From Desulfatibacillum alkenivorans DSM 16219 (GTDB taxonomy: Bacteria; Desulfobacterota; Desulfobacteria; Desulfobacterales; Desulfatibacillaceae), in NCBI RefSeq assembly GCF_900142135.1, contig NZ_FQZU01000008.1, positions 1-47,500 of the forward strand: a DNA stretch of 47,500 nt, read 5' to 3'. A program made the translations under genes and the position numbers. Below are positions 9,301 through 16,493 of the stretch, piece by piece (position 1 is the first letter of the stretch; every line of letters starts with the position of its first letter). The notes under the pieces are model-generated. The model saw only the letters and a program-made list of their open reading frames with translations, had not been told where the DNA came from and did not search any database.

Positions 9301-9658
9301 TGAGGGCCGCCAGCCTCTGGGATGCCCCGTACCGGGCGGCTATAAAATCGGCTATGCTGCTGATTCTATGCTGTTTTTTGATTCTGACCAGCTTGCGCAG
9401 AACGGTTCCCCAAAAAATCGCGCCAAGGGTCGGGCCAAGATAAATGGTCAGAAAAAGCATGCCGGAGAAAGCCGCGCTTTCCACGCTGCCGTAATAGGTC
9501 CAGGTGGTGCAATAGACGGCCAGGGAAAGGGTGTAAACAAGCGGGGTGTTGGAGGGATTGGAGCCCCTGGAAGCCATGCGCTCCACTTTGGTGGCGACCA
9601 AAAGCAAGGCGCCTACGTAGAGGATAATCACAACAAGGATTGTTGCGGGTTGGAACAT
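6398..9658 (-). CDS. SLC5-STAC-PAS sensor histidine kinase (CbrA/CrbS type)
   Basis: A 1086-residue membrane kinase. Residues 1 to about 490 form a sodium/solute symporter-like (SLC5) domain with about a dozen hydrophobic helices and the SIADFIAARYG motif. Around 520-635 lies a STAC-like segment with the hallmark AETLLAGSIGAATAGKVF. A coiled coil (about 640-690) leads to a PAS domain (about 695-815). The phosphoacceptor is His836 in GMAHEINNPLAG. The ATPase domain shows NLLRNAAQAM, VSDNGPGM and GTGLGLSVS. Family members such as CbrA and CrbS/MxtR govern carbon and acetate use, and the transporter domain can act as ligand sensor. No partner regulator adjoins it. The ribosome binding site GAGGG lies inside the end of the upstream small gene, suggesting translational coupling. 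Confidence 0.93.
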   Translation of the reverse strand: MFQPATILVVIILYVGALLLVATKVERMASRGSNPSNTPLVYTLSLAVYCTTWTYYGSVESAAFSGMLFLTIYLGPTLGAIFWGTVLRKLVRIKKQHRISSIADFIAARYGASQRLAALTTVIALVGIAPYIALQFKSVVNTFELISAHQGLTPSWIEANAGPIMAVLLIIFTIMFGMRRLDPTEQHQGMVMAVAIQSVIKLVSFLAAGIFVVFFLFDGVGDLAAQMPNAHIGKAVSGMQADASTFLTWCTYLLLAMSAILFLPRQFHVAVVENSEESHIRTAMWGFPLYVFLINIFVLPIAAAGLIKGLPEVNADTFVLGLPLQYGSPLLVMIVFIGGFSAAMSMIMISAMTMATMITNHLLLPVIEFFGWLGFMRKQILKARWASVALVILLGYSFEASIGHSYTLINMGMISFGAALQFAPPILGGIMWERGNRRGALWGLNIGFATWAYTLLLPSFVRSGWLPVSFLIEGPFGIFLLKPEALLGLSSLSPLTHAVFWTMLLNCSFYIIFSLLHEPADEEARVAQSYVNALSPTTLQKALSRSEPTIALEEKSQDILKLFKRYFYANISRNMLDLCIEQAGLQSREKINVLEWADLCSRAETLLAGSIGAATAGKVFRQANLYSQNESMELSAIYGKILADLRLTPEDLKEKIDYYKEKESLIQEHAKDLEAKIQLLQEQIQKRKETEQALKKSEERYRTLLGTTPDAVVAYDEEGLVQYVNAAFVQTYGWSEDELMGKRIDFVPPHEAERTRQALGELSSGKFLDLETQRLTKSGEILDVLLKSAPFFNHEGKVIGSMVIHHDITQRKKAQEMMVQTEKMVSLGGLAAGMAHEINNPLAGIIQNVQVIINRLTQRIPANIRAAQQCGTTMEAISHYVELRGLTGMFQSVVDSGSRAARIVDNMLSFSRMNQQPVMKAVDMCALIDKTVDIASSDYNIKKKYDFRQIRIVRDYEANLPPVPCEEGKIQQVILNLLRNAAQAMAEQKGRQTLPTITLRVGAYDAKNVRVEVSDNGPGMQEDVRRRIFEPFYTTKAVGQGTGLGLSVSFFIITENHKGAMWVESNPGQGASFIITLPFESLVKYK

Positions 9659-9661
9659 GCA

Positions 9662-9871
9662 CTATCCCTCGGGGTTGTCATCGTCTTGCACGGCTGTCTT
9701 GCTCAGGAAAAACAGAAGGACGATAATAACCGCCCAGGCGATAAAAAGATGCACATACCGTTCTTCCACAACCTGGTACAAAGAGTGCGCCATAAACGGC
9801 CAGCATATTGCCAAAAAAGCCAGGATAAAAAGCAAGACTCCGGCCCCTTTGTGTTTTAAGATCCGACGCAT
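9662..9871 (-). CDS. Small two-TM protein upstream of the kinase (CbrX-like position)
   Basis: A 69-residue protein with two predicted membrane helices, roughly residues 10-31 and 41-60, and a short acidic tail DDDNPEG. Its stop lies 3 nt before the kinase start, and the kinase ribosome binding site is within its last codons, so the two genes are very likely co-translated. Pseudomonas cbrA has a similarly small open frame, cbrX, directly upstream; the resemblance here is positional and topological, and homology is not shown. The ATG at 9871 is preceded by AGGA at about 11 nt. A membrane accessory of the SLC5 sensor is the simplest inference. Confidence 0.72.
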   Translation of the reverse strand: MRRILKHKGAGVLLFILAFLAICWPFMAHSLYQVVEERYVHLFIAWAVIIVLLFFLSKTAVQDDDNPEG

Positions 9872-10176
9872 GACGTTTTCGATTCCTAAGTTCCTTAATT
9901 AGAAAGGTTTTGTTAAATTGCATAATATGCAACTTGCGTGCCTTCTAAAGGAGCCTTGAAAAAACTTGTACAGGGAGTTAAGGGTATTGATTGAATATGG
10001 TTAGGCGTTGGTTGGATAGACCCTCGTCTATCGTCAACCCCGCCCGGCATTATGCTCAATATTCTTTGCCAAAGTCAACCGCAATAGCTATATTTTTACT
10101 TGGTTAGTCTCCGGCCGATGCGCTTGCAAAGGCGGGGCTGAATCGGCGAATCAACGAAAAGACTAAAGGATATGTC
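9872..10176. other. Intergenic region between kinase operon and amidohydrolase
   Basis: About 300 bp between divergent transcription units. It must hold both promoters, but I see no clear -35/-10 pair, sigma-54 element or strong palindrome. No gene is supported. Confidence 0.4.
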
Positions 10177-11022
10177 ATGATTATCGACTTTCATACGCAT
10201 TTGTTTCCGCGCCAGATCCGGGAAAACCGGGAGCGGTTTTTTTCCGGTGAACCGGCTTTTGAGCTGCTTTACAAGCCTGAAAAATCCAAGTTGTGCGGCG
10301 GAACGGACATCATCGCCGCCATGGATGAAGACGGGGTGGACAAGTCCGTGGTCTTCGGCTTCCCCTGGCAGGACGAAGATTTGAGCCGCCGCCATAACGA
10401 TTACATCCTGGCCACGGCGGAACGAAGCAACGGCCGCCTGATCGGCTTCGCCTGCTTTGACGTCATGGCTGAAAATGCCTTATCCGAAGCCCGGCGCTGC
10501 CTGGAGGCGGGCGCCGGAGGCATCGGCGAACTGGCTTTGTATCGTTCGGGTATTGACGGCGAGGCTCTGGACCGCCTTGCGCCTATCATGGACGCAGCCA
10601 GGGAGTTTGACGCTCCCGTCTTGATTCACACCAACGAGCCGGTGGGCCATATGTATCCGGGCAAGACTCCCGTCACCCCCGATCAAATTTGGAATTTGGT
10701 CGCCAGGTTTCCTGAAAACAAGGTAGTCCTCGCCCACTGGGGCGGAGGCATCTTCTTTTTTCATATGTTGAAAAAACAGGCTAAGGAGTTGTTGGAAAAC
10801 GTGTACTACGATACTGCAGCCTCCCCTTATCTTTACGACAAAAGGATTTACAGAGAAGCCTGCGACATCATCGGGCCGGAAAAAGTGCTTTACGGCAGCG
10901 ATTTTCCCCTGTTAAGGCCCATGCGCTACTTTAAGGAAATTGCAGGCGCAGGCCTCAGCGAAGAGGAAGCCAAAAAGATTTTAGGGGAAAGTGCAGCAAA
11001 GGTTCTGGGAATAGAATCATGA
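10177..11022 (+). CDS. Amidohydrolase-family metal-dependent hydrolase
   Basis: A 281-residue amidohydrolase_2-type TIM-barrel enzyme. The metal-binding H-x-H is His6-Thr7-His8 in IDFHTHLF. Later family landmarks are LIHTNEP, LAHWGGG and the catalytic aspartate motif YGSDFPL near the C terminus. Relatives hydrolyse or decarboxylate small cyclic or aromatic acids (ACMSD and gamma-resorcylate decarboxylase belong to the superfamily); the substrate here cannot be inferred. The start ATG follows AAAGGATATGTC. Its last codons overlap the next gene by 4 nt (ATGA), so the two are co-translated. Confidence 0.88.
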   Translation: MIIDFHTHLFPRQIRENRERFFSGEPAFELLYKPEKSKLCGGTDIIAAMDEDGVDKSVVFGFPWQDEDLSRRHNDYILATAERSNGRLIGFACFDVMAENALSEARRCLEAGAGGIGELALYRSGIDGEALDRLAPIMDAAREFDAPVLIHTNEPVGHMYPGKTPVTPDQIWNLVARFPENKVVLAHWGGGIFFFHMLKKQAKELLENVYYDTAASPYLYDKRIYREACDIIGPEKVLYGSDFPLLRPMRYFKEIAGAGLSEEEAKKILGESAAKVLGIES

Positions 11023-11762
11023 AATGCCCCGCATGCGGGATCCCTTTGGAGGAAGAGCGAACCAGCAGCTATCGCATTTTTCAGTGCCCTAAATGCAAGG
11101 GCGGCTGGTTCGATCCCGGGGAGCTGGTTTCCAGCGTCAAGGTAATGGACGCAGGAAAGGCGCCCCTGTATCTTGATTTCTCCAGCCGTCTCAACACTTC
11201 CACCTATCCCCGGGAGCGCCCGGGGCCGGAAAAGCGCCCCTGCCCCCGATGCAACAAAGCCTCCTTGGAGGAGACCAACTACGCCTACAATTCCAATGTC
11301 ATGGTGGATAAATGCCCCGCCTGCGAAGGAGTCTGGCTGGACGGCGGCGAGTTCCCCATGGTCGCCCAATTCCTTAGCGGCTCCGAAATTTTCAGGGAGC
11401 GCGCTGCAACCATGGCGGAAAAAGCCGTCGCTTCCCAATCGATCCCGGGCGGGCTGTCCGTATGGCTGGCCGGAGCCGCGGCCATTATCTACATTATTTG
11501 CGCAATGCTTTATCTGGGCGGTCTCGCAGGCTTTGCCGAGGGGGCCGTGCGCATGGGGTTCTCCCTCGCCTTTATATGGGGCGCTGCTTTCATGACGGAC
11601 AATGAGCAGGCCGTTTCCTTTGCTTCCAAAGGCGCCGCCTACAGGCTGCATAATCTTCATGGGCATATCATTCAATTTGCGGGTTGGGTTTTAATGGCCT
11701 ATTCAGGCTGGCGGCTGTGGTGGGCCTGGAAGAACGGCATGTATTATTTGGGCCGTTTTTAA
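11019..11762 (+). CDS. Double zinc-ribbon (TFIIB-type) membrane protein
   Basis: A 247-residue protein with two N-terminal zf-TFIIB-like ribbons. The first is CPACGIPL...CPKCKGGWFDPGEL (residues 3 to about 35). The second is CPRCNKAS...CPACEGVWLDGGEF (about 73-113). Three hydrophobic helices follow: about 147-170, 174-190 and 215-232. Four cysteines per ribbon predict two zinc sites on the cytoplasmic side of an inner-membrane anchor. Function is unknown for this family. The gene overlaps the amidohydrolase stop by 4 nt, so they form one operon. The WFDPGEL and WLDGGEF motifs after each ribbon are the family signature. Confidence 0.85.
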   Translation: MKCPACGIPLEEERTSSYRIFQCPKCKGGWFDPGELVSSVKVMDAGKAPLYLDFSSRLNTSTYPRERPGPEKRPCPRCNKASLEETNYAYNSNVMVDKCPACEGVWLDGGEFPMVAQFLSGSEIFRERAATMAEKAVASQSIPGGLSVWLAGAAAIIYIICAMLYLGGLAGFAEGAVRMGFSLAFIWGAAFMTDNEQAVSFASKGAAYRLHNLHGHIIQFAGWVLMAYSGWRLWWAWKNGMYYLGRF

Positions 11763-12277
11763 TCTTCGCCGGGGGATTGCGCTGGCCGCCGCACGCCCCA
11801 AGGGTTTCCCCGCCTCTTTTGATGACAAATTTGTAATAACTAACTATTTAAAAGTAATTTTCGTCAATTGAACGTCTTGCCAATACGGAATTGCATGGCT
11901 GCTTCTTTTCCTCCTTTCTTTCCGGAGGCCCAATCCCCTTCCCCCGGCAGGCTCTCTTCCGGCTGGCCCGTCCTTTGTCCAGCCCGTGGATGAAGTCGAT
12001 TTTTTATTATATAAACAGTATGTTATATCTATGCAGCGCGCGAAGAAAAACCGGGTCCTTGATCGCTCGGGGCCTGTTTTCGGCCCTGTCCCTGGGCGGG
12101 GCCAGGGCTCTTGGGTGCAATATACGCCTAATTCGTATCGATGGCGCCATTTTATAACGTTTATGTATTAATTAATCATTTATTATTACGTTAATGTAAT
12201 TTCTCTGCCGGCGGGATAATCATTGCTTTGATAATTATACTTCAAAATTACAGAATGTTATAACTATTTATCTGGTT
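11763..12277. other. Long A+T-rich intergenic region upstream of amtB
   Basis: About 515 bp with no supported gene; an 88-codon frame at 11891 has no ribosome binding site and runs through low-complexity DNA. The right half is markedly A+T-rich. Visible symmetric sites are the perfect palindrome ATGGCGCCAT (12141-12150), about 128 bp upstream of the amtB -24 element and at enhancer distance, and ATTAC-N6-GTAAT (12185-12200). Neither clearly matches an NtrC site. Confidence 0.45.
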
Positions 12278-12293
12278 TGGCCCAATCCTTGCC
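12278..12293 (+). promoter_or_regulatory. Sigma-54 promoter of amtB
   Basis: TGGCCCAATCCTTGCC matches the sigma-54 consensus TGGCAC-N5-TTGC at the invariant -24 GG and -12 GC with exact spacing. It lies 68 bp before the amtB ATG. Ammonium transporters are classic NtrC/sigma-54 targets, so function agrees. Confidence 0.82.
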
Positions 12294-12360
12294 ATACCAT
12301 ACTCCGTTTGGCCTAACCCAGCCTATTGAAAGACCGAGTTCACAAATGAGGAGGAATAGA

Positions 12361-13671
12361 ATGAAAAAAAGGATAGCCTTATTGTTGCTTTTTATCGCCC
12401 TGGCGCTGCCCCAGGCCGCTCTCGCCCAGGAGGGGGCGCCGTGCGATTCCGGCACAACCGCCTGGATGCTCACGTCAACCGCCCTGGTTTTGCTCATGGT
12501 TCCCGGCCTGGCCATGTTTTACGGCGGCCTGGTTCGTAAAAAGAACGTTTTGGGCACCATGATGCACAGCTTTGTGTCCATTGCCGTCATCGGCGTGTTG
12601 TGGGTGGTGTGCGGCTACTCCCTGGCTTTCGGTAAAAACATTCTGGGGGGATTTGTCGGCTGGAACAGCGATTATTTTTTTTTAAAGGGCATTGATGAAA
12701 CCATTACCAACGGCGTGCCGGAATACGTCCTGGCCATGTTCCAGGGCAAGTTCGCCATCATCACGCCGGCCCTGATTTCCGGCGCCGTGGCCGAACGCGT
12801 GTATTTCAGGGGCTACATCCTGTTTATCGTGCTCTGGTTTCTGGGAATCTACTGCCCTCTGGCCCATTGGGTCTGGGCTTCCGACGGCTGGCTGTTCAAT
12901 TCCGGCGCCGCGGGGGTCATCGATCTGGCGGGCGGGCTTGTCATTCACGTTTCCGCAGGCGTTTCCGCCCTTGCGGCCGCTTTGTTCCTGGGCAGAAGGC
13001 ATGGCTATCCGGAGCGCCCCATGCAGCCCAACAACATGGTCATGACCATGATGGGCGCGGGCCTTTTGTGGGTGGGTTGGTTTGGATTCAACGCCGGCTC
13101 CACCGTCTCCAGCGGCCTGGACACCGCCAGGGCGCTTACCATGACTCAGGTGTCCGCCTCCGCCGGCGCTTGCACCTGGATGCTCATTGAAGCCGTAAAA
13201 TTCAATAAAGCAACCTCCCTGGGCTTCGTTTCCGGCATCCTGGCCGGGCTGGTAGTCATCACCCCGGCCGCCGGCGTGGTGGAGCCCTGGGGCGCCATCG
13301 TGCTGGGCGCCTTGTCCTCCGTCGCCTGCTTCATCGCTTTGCAGGCAAAGGATAAATACGGATACGACGACAGCCTGGACTGCTTCGGCATCCACGGCGT
13401 GGGCAGCGGCCTGGGCGTTTTGCTACTGGCCTTTTTCATTCGGGATTCCTGGATGGCCGATGCAGCAGCCGCTTCTCCGGGATGGTCTGCAATCAGCCAG
13501 TTCGGCGTCCAGGCCCTGGGCATGGGCGCCACCGTCGCCCTGGCCGCCGCCGGTACAGTCGTGATCTGTCTGCTGGTGGAAAAAACCGTGGGCTTCCGTC
13601 TGGATGAAGAAATGGAGCTGACCGGCCTGGATCATTCCCTCCATGCCGAGCACGGATACAACCTGGCCTAA
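12361..13671 (+). CDS. amtB: Ammonium transporter
   Basis: An Amt/Mep/Rh channel of 436 residues that conducts ammonium through the inner membrane. Residues 1-22 form a signal peptide (MKKRIALLLLF...QAALAQ) as in many bacterial Amt proteins, followed by about 11 membrane helices. Family landmarks include the segment around GLAMFYGGLVRKKN, the pore histidine in LAHWVWASDGW and the second in FGIHGVGSGLG. The frame extends 28 codons upstream, but the ATG at 12361 follows GAGGAGGAATAGA, begins a proper signal peptide and is the only start compatible with the sigma-54 promoter at 12278-12293. Unusually, no glnK/glnB gene sits next to it, and the transcript ends at the hairpin at 13724-13749. Confidence 0.95.
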   Translation: MKKRIALLLLFIALALPQAALAQEGAPCDSGTTAWMLTSTALVLLMVPGLAMFYGGLVRKKNVLGTMMHSFVSIAVIGVLWVVCGYSLAFGKNILGGFVGWNSDYFFLKGIDETITNGVPEYVLAMFQGKFAIITPALISGAVAERVYFRGYILFIVLWFLGIYCPLAHWVWASDGWLFNSGAAGVIDLAGGLVIHVSAGVSALAAALFLGRRHGYPERPMQPNNMVMTMMGAGLLWVGWFGFNAGSTVSSGLDTARALTMTQVSASAGACTWMLIEAVKFNKATSLGFVSGILAGLVVITPAAGVVEPWGAIVLGALSSVACFIALQAKDKYGYDDSLDCFGIHGVGSGLGVLLLAFFIRDSWMADAAAASPGWSAISQFGVQALGMGATVALAAAGTVVICLLVEKTVGFRLDEEMELTGLDHSLHAEHGYNLA

Positions 13672-13723
13672 CAGCCTGATTTGAGGGGTCGCAAAGTCCT
13701 CAGGTTGAAAAGGAACAAAAAAA

Positions 13724-13749
13724 GGGGCCGGCGAGTTTTCGCCGGCCCC
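13724..13749. terminator. Bidirectional terminator, amtB / hisH
   Basis: An 11-bp perfect G+C-rich stem (13724-13734 with 13739-13749) with a GTTT loop, flanked by A7 on the left and T6 on the right. It can terminate amtB on the plus strand and hisH on the minus strand. Confidence 0.92.
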
Positions 13750-13772
13750 TTTTTTACGTTATGGCTTTCGCC

Positions 13773-14402
13773 CTAAGGCTTCCAGGCGATGAAATTCTTT
13801 AAAAGCGCCAATCCCGGCTTGCCGCTTTTTTCCGGGTGAAACTGGGTGGCGATCAGGTTGTCCCGCCCCATCACGGAGGAAAAAGTCAGCCCGTACTCGG
13901 TTTGAGCCAGCACGTTCCCGGCTTCCTTGGCCATGGGATAGTAACTGTGGACAAAGTAAAACTGATGCTCGGGCTTGAGGCCGGCCAGCACCGGGTGATC
14001 TTTTAAAACCTTCACGTTATTCCACCCCATGTGGGGGACCTTCAGCTTTTCCCCATCCGGCGACTTCATGTCATCGGGAAAGCAAAGCACTTCTCCTTCC
14101 ACCAGGCCAAGACATTGGGTTCCCTGGTTTTCTTCGCTGAACGAAGTGATGATCTGGGTGCCCAGGCAGATGCCCAGGACGGGCTTCCCGGCCTTCATCG
14201 CCTCATGCAAGGCCTTGTCCAGCCCGTATTTTTTCAGGCTTTCCATGGCTGAGCCTGCTGCGCCCACCCCGGGAAAGATAACCCGCTCCGCGTTGGAGAT
14301 GAGATCCAGGTCGCGGGTGACCGTGCAATCTTCTCCCAAAAAGCGGACGGCCCTCTCTACGCTGGTGAGGTTGCCTGCATCGTAGTCAATTATGGCAATC
14401 AC
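13773..14402 (-). CDS. hisH: Imidazole glycerol phosphate synthase, glutamine amidotransferase subunit
   Basis: A 209-residue HisH, which releases ammonia from glutamine for HisF in histidine synthesis. The class I amidotransferase nucleophile is Cys79 in GICLGTQ. The His-Glu pair is in ATQFHPEKSG near the C terminus. VIFPGVG and the MGWNN segment are HisH-specific. I place the start at GTG 14402, after GAAGAGGAAAAACC; GTGA overlaps the mazG stop by 4 nt, and the frame continuing upstream would lie inside mazG. The unusual point is context: it is an orphan in a cvpA-mazG operon, with no hisF, hisA or other his gene in the window. Confidence 0.93.
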   Translation of the reverse strand: MIAIIDYDAGNLTSVERAVRFLGEDCTVTRDLDLISNAERVIFPGVGAAGSAMESLKKYGLDKALHEAMKAGKPVLGICLGTQIITSFSEENQGTQCLGLVEGEVLCFPDDMKSPDGEKLKVPHMGWNNVKVLKDHPVLAGLKPEHQFYFVHSYYPMAKEAGNVLAQTEYGLTFSSVMGRDNLIATQFHPEKSGKPGLALLKNFIAWKP

Positions 14403-15199
14403 GGTTTTTCCTCTTCGTATTTTTTGATAATCCGGTTGATTTCTTCCGGGTTGACGTCTTCCAAGTCCTTGCCGGCTTCCTTCAATTCCTCTTCGGCGTG
14501 GGAAAAGCATCGGCAAAACTCGTTCGCGGCCCGGGTCAAGCAATTCTCCGGGTGCACTCCGGCCTGTCTGGAGAGTCCTGACAACTCCAACAGAAAGGGG
14601 CCGAGCTTTTCCGATATGGTTTCCTTATCGCCGGAGTCAAAGGCCTGCCTTAAACCAGCCCATTTTTGATCCAACGCGTCCACGCCCGCTCCCATGGGCG
14701 GACGATCCACGCCCACGCGGGACGCCCGTTCAATAATCCGGTACGCCCTCATCAGGGCGGGCATGCTTTTGGGCACAGCGTCCAAAAGCCGTTTTTCCGG
14801 TTTCGGCTTTTGCTGGTTTTTCTTGAATTGATGCCAGCGCGCCCTGACCTCCTCCGCCGTCTTGGCTTGGTCGTCGCCGAACACGTGGGGATGGCGGGCG
14901 ATCATTTTCTCCGTGTTGGCTTTGGCCACGTCCATGGCCGTAAACTCGCCCCTTTCCTCGAACATGCAGGAAAGGAAAAAGACGTGAAATAGCACGTCGC
15001 CCAACTCTTCCAATGCAGCGGAAGGCTCGTCCGACTCCAGGGCGTCCAGAAGCTCGTACATTTCCTCCACCAGATACACGCGCATGGACTCAGGCGTCTG
15101 CTTCCGGTCCCACGGGCAGCCGTTTTCACCCCGCAGGGTTGCTATAAGCTCTCGCAGCCCCTGAAAAGGGGATTCGTTTGAGGGGAATGGTTGATTCAC
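14399..15199 (-). CDS. mazG: Nucleoside triphosphate pyrophosphohydrolase MazG
   Basis: A 266-residue two-domain MazG, which hydrolyses (d)NTPs to NMP and pyrophosphate and acts in nucleotide-pool cleaning and stress control. The N-terminal domain carries CPWDRKQTPESMR and the metal-binding EEMYELLDAL with EELGDVLFHV. The C-terminal half repeats a degenerate version. It overlaps hisH by 4 nt downstream and lies 3 nt after the cvpA stop, so translation is likely coupled across all three genes. Length and motif order match the ordinary housekeeping enzyme. Confidence 0.93.
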   Translation of the reverse strand: MNQPFPSNESPFQGLRELIATLRGENGCPWDRKQTPESMRVYLVEEMYELLDALESDEPSAALEELGDVLFHVFFLSCMFEERGEFTAMDVAKANTEKMIARHPHVFGDDQAKTAEEVRARWHQFKKNQQKPKPEKRLLDAVPKSMPALMRAYRIIERASRVGVDRPPMGAGVDALDQKWAGLRQAFDSGDKETISEKLGPFLLELSGLSRQAGVHPENCLTRAANEFCRCFSHAEEELKEAGKDLEDVNPEEINRIIKKYEEEKP

Positions 15200-15202
15200 T
15201 GT

Positions 15203-15736
15203 TTACTCGTCCTGGGCCTCCCATTTTTTCTTCATTTCCGCCGTCTTGTCCGAAAAACCCTGCATGACCTTTTCAGGAACCAGCGCAATAATGAATTTGG
15301 AGGACTTGGTTACCACAGGGGCCAGCCTGGACCTGCCGACGCTCCCTGATTCATTGCTGGGCAAAAACAGGGTTAGTGCAAAGACCACCGCCGCGGAAAC
15401 CAGAATGCCTTTTATAAGCCCCAAAAGGCCGCCGAAGACTTTATCCACATTGCCCAAGTGCGCTATTTTCAAGACGTATTTTAAAATGGAGCCAATGGCC
15501 GCCACTCCAATCAGCACGCCGAAAAAAAGCAGGAAAAAAGCCAAAAGATTCACGGTTTCCGGCGTATCGATATACTGTGAAAGCAAAGGCGTCAGGATTT
15601 GGTAATGGCCTATGGCCACGTAGAAGCCCGTTACGACGCCTACAATGGAGGCGGCCTCTTTAATCAAGCCCCGCATTACCCCTCGAGCAAGCCCGATAGC
15701 GATGACAACACAGATAAATAGGTCCAATGCATTCAT
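15203..15736 (-). CDS. cvpA: CvpA family membrane protein
   Basis: A 177-residue inner-membrane protein with four hydrophobic helices at roughly residues 4-22, 28-48, 62-88 and 103-124, then a soluble tail with charged residues. The opening MNALDLFICVVIAIGLARG and the conserved G-x2-RG-x-IKEAAS segment are characteristic of the colicin V production family, which is linked to envelope homeostasis but has no settled biochemical function. The ATG follows GGAGAGATTT. It is the first gene of the cvpA-mazG-hisH operon. Confidence 0.88.
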   Translation of the reverse strand: MNALDLFICVVIAIGLARGVMRGLIKEAASIVGVVTGFYVAIGHYQILTPLLSQYIDTPETVNLLAFFLLFFGVLIGVAAIGSILKYVLKIAHLGNVDKVFGGLLGLIKGILVSAAVVFALTLFLPSNESGSVGRSRLAPVVTKSSKFIIALVPEKVMQGFSDKTAEMKKKWEAQDE

Positions 15737-15917
15737 AAATCTCTCCAGGCGGCGTGGAAAAAAAACTGCAAATTGGGCTATCAGATGCCCCTGATCAAGT
15801 CAAGGACGATAAAGCCCAAGCGCTCCAAAGCAGGGACTCTTTGAATAAAATACTATGAATTCACGCCCGGGCCGGGTATAGCTTCTCATGAAACGCTTAT
15901 AAAAACAGGAGCAGATA

Positions 15918-16493
15918 ATGAAAGATTTGGAGAGGGAGAAACTTCAGGGCTTTTCGTGGTGGTATTTAAAAGACGTTCTGCCCAGGAAAAAAATTGCGGG
16001 AACCCGGTATCACACTCCGGGCTTCGGCCTTGCCGCCCAGTTGTTTGCGGCTTTTGCCAAGGAAGCCATGGAGCGTCTGGGGGCCGAGCAAGGCGAGGCC
16101 GTCGTCAAGCAGGCGGTTCAGCATTTCGGCAGGGAGCGGGGGCGAAGCATCGCCAAGGCGGTTATGGCGATGGGCAAGCCCCTGTCATTTAAAAACTGGC
16201 TGATTTATTCGGATATATCCTCCGACAACTTCGGGTTTTTGCCCAATATAGACAACGGGGACCTGGTGCTTAAAGTGCGGAACTGCACGTTCATCCAGGC
16301 CGCCCGGCAATGGGGGCTCGGCGATTACGGCGCCTTGTATTGCAAATACGCCGATCACGCCATTCTGGAGGGCTATAACCCGGATATTGTCTTGAAGCTG
16401 GAAACCCGGCATGAAACCGGCCGGGACTACTGCCTGTTCCGATATATCATGAAACAGGGCGACAAGCAGGGCTCTGATGGCGCCGGCGCCTAA
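15918..16493 (+). CDS. ATC hydrolase-like family protein
   Basis: A 191-residue soluble protein resembling the L-2-amino-thiazoline-4-carboxylic acid hydrolase family (PF14196 by memory). Features supporting this are the central YSDISSDNFGF and KVRNCTFIQAARQWG segments, and the C-terminal YCKYADHAILEGYNP segment, where a Cys and Asp/His lie close together. Members are often annotated as ATC hydrolases, yet most are uncharacterised and probably act on other substrates. The start ATG follows ACAGGAGCAGATA. It is a single gene whose last 4 bases overlap the end of the convergent XRE regulator. Confidence 0.7.
   Translation: MKDLEREKLQGFSWWYLKDVLPRKKIAGTRYHTPGFGLAAQLFAAFAKEAMERLGAEQGEAVVKQAVQHFGRERGRSIAKAVMAMGKPLSFKNWLIYSDISSDNFGFLPNIDNGDLVLKVRNCTFIQAARQWGLGDYGALYCKYADHAILEGYNPDIVLKLETRHETGRDYCLFRYIMKQGDKQGSDGAGA

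Noticed and set aside
8576-9859. A 427-codon plus-strand open frame antisense to the kinase and small membrane protein genes
   Set aside because: His/Gln/Gly-rich shadow of the SLC5-type coding sequence without ribosome binding site or domain.
11891-12157. An 88-codon frame upstream of amtB
   Set aside because: No ribosome binding site, unlikely composition, and it lies in an A+T-rich regulatory region.
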